From contig JAISPL010000014.1 of NCBI GenBank assembly GCA_031274925.1, positions 1 to 64,000 on the forward strand: 64,000 nt of DNA, in the 5' to 3' direction. This stretch comes from Syntrophobacterales bacterium (GTDB lineage: Bacteria; Desulfobacterota; Syntrophorhabdia; Syntrophorhabdales; Syntrophorhabdaceae). This document shows, one piece after another, positions 63,670-64,000 of this stretch. Position 1 is the first letter of the stretch, and the number at the start of each line of letters is the position of its first letter. The notes beneath the pieces are model-generated. The model was not told where the DNA came from and did no database searches. It saw only the letters and a list, made by a program, of their open reading frames with translations. The translations under genes were made by a program, and so were the position numbers.

Positions 63670-64000
63670 CAGATATTCTGGAAAAATTAAAAACGACTAT
63701 TGGAGCGGCGGAAATTTCGGAGGTCTCTTATGAGGAGAGAGGCTACCATATCAGTGTAGCGGCTTCCAAAGAAACCCTCCACAATGTCATAAAATTCTTT
63801 GACGACAGAAAATTTTATTTCGAAGATATGCTCTGTGTCGACTACAAGGATTATCTTGAAGTCGTCTATTTCTTTAATAATTACCGCTTTCTGTGTCGGG
63901 TGAAAGTAACCTTAAAAGTAGACCCGGCGAATCCTCACGTGGCCACTATGTCTGGCATATTCGATGGGGCTGCTTGGTATGAGAGGGAAATTCATGAGTT
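63663..64000 (+). CDS. nuoC: NADH-quinone oxidoreductase subunit C (cut by window end)
   Basis: 112 codons are visible. It reads [25 protein letters not shown] and [17 protein letters not shown]-like (here [15 protein letters not shown]), the NuoC 30-kDa signature. The ATG at 63663 overlaps the nuoB stop by 7 bp. Whether it is fused to NuoD cannot be seen. Confidence 0.9.
   Translation, partial: MVTDILEKLKTTIGAAEISEVSYEERGYHISVAASKETLHNVIKFFDDRKFYFEDMLCVDYKDYLEVVYFFNNYRFLCRVKVTLKVDPANPHVATMSGIFDGAAWYEREIHE

Overview
The window reads as chromosome of a Gram-negative anaerobe, most likely a syntrophic or sulfate-reducer-like deltaproteobacterium (Desulfobacterota; Syntrophorhabdus-like is my best guess, not proven). 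Reasons: two Mla-type outer-membrane lipid transport systems and an ArnT-like lipid A enzyme (double membrane); a COG2122/NIL-ferredoxin pair of the anaerobic homocysteine route; an Re-type citrate synthase operon; a 2-oxoacid:ferredoxin oxidoreductase gamma subunit; and a housekeeping gene order (plsX-fab-rpiB-glyA-nrdR-rib-nusB) typical of that group.

Layout. 0.4-4.7 kb: homocysteine/sulfur genes, a decayed cysteine desulfurase, mtaB, yggT, DUF167. 4.75-17.5 kb: one long rightward operon from a near-consensus promoter (DUF177-rpmF-plsX-acyl-CoA dehydrogenase-fabD-fabG-acpP-fabF-rpiB-glyA-dCMP deaminase-nrdR-ribD-ribE-ribBA-ribH-nusB), linking ribosome, fatty-acid, one-carbon/deoxynucleotide and flavin synthesis; an acyl-CoA dehydrogenase sits where fabH is normally found. 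18.6-22.8 kb: leftward mlaEFDCA operon whose ATPase carries a degenerate GGDEF domain. 23-25 kb: YjbQ, an enoyl-CoA hydratase, a thiamine-binding protein. 25.4-29.3 kb: accessory island with a small serine recombinase, a 116-bp segment between perfect 29-bp inverted repeats that resemble Hin recombination sites, and intact and broken RCC1-repeat genes. 29.4-35.5 kb: ArnT-like transferase and a zinc/manganese-type ABC uptake operon with an outer-membrane barrel and a Cys/His-rich lipoprotein. 35.8-37.8 kb: cysS and an orphan oxidoreductase gamma subunit. 38.3-41.8 kb: second Mla-type transporter with a STAS-permease fusion. 42-45.7 kb: ZraPSR-like periplasmic protein, sensor kinase and sigma-54 regulator. 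46.2-51.7 kb: tyrS, ymdB, rny, 6S RNA, zapA, zapB-like, and prfB with programmed frameshift. 51.8-58.3 kb: aspS followed by an oxidative half-TCA operon (Re-citrate synthase with a Cache-like tail, LeuC/LeuD-type aconitase, isocitrate dehydrogenase). 58.6-60.6 kb: an L,D-transpeptidase/Mur-ligase fusion. 60.7-62.4 kb: ubiE/menG and a decayed Tlde1-like toxin with an apparently intact membrane partner. 62.8-64 kb: start of a nuo operon.

The observations I consider most worth pursuing are the hix-like invertible switch beside the RCC1 genes, the cytoplasmic L,D-transpeptidase-Mur ligase fusion, the MlaF-GGDEF-like fusion, and the Cache-like domain on the citrate synthase. All functional statements rest on motif reading by eye; no database search was run.
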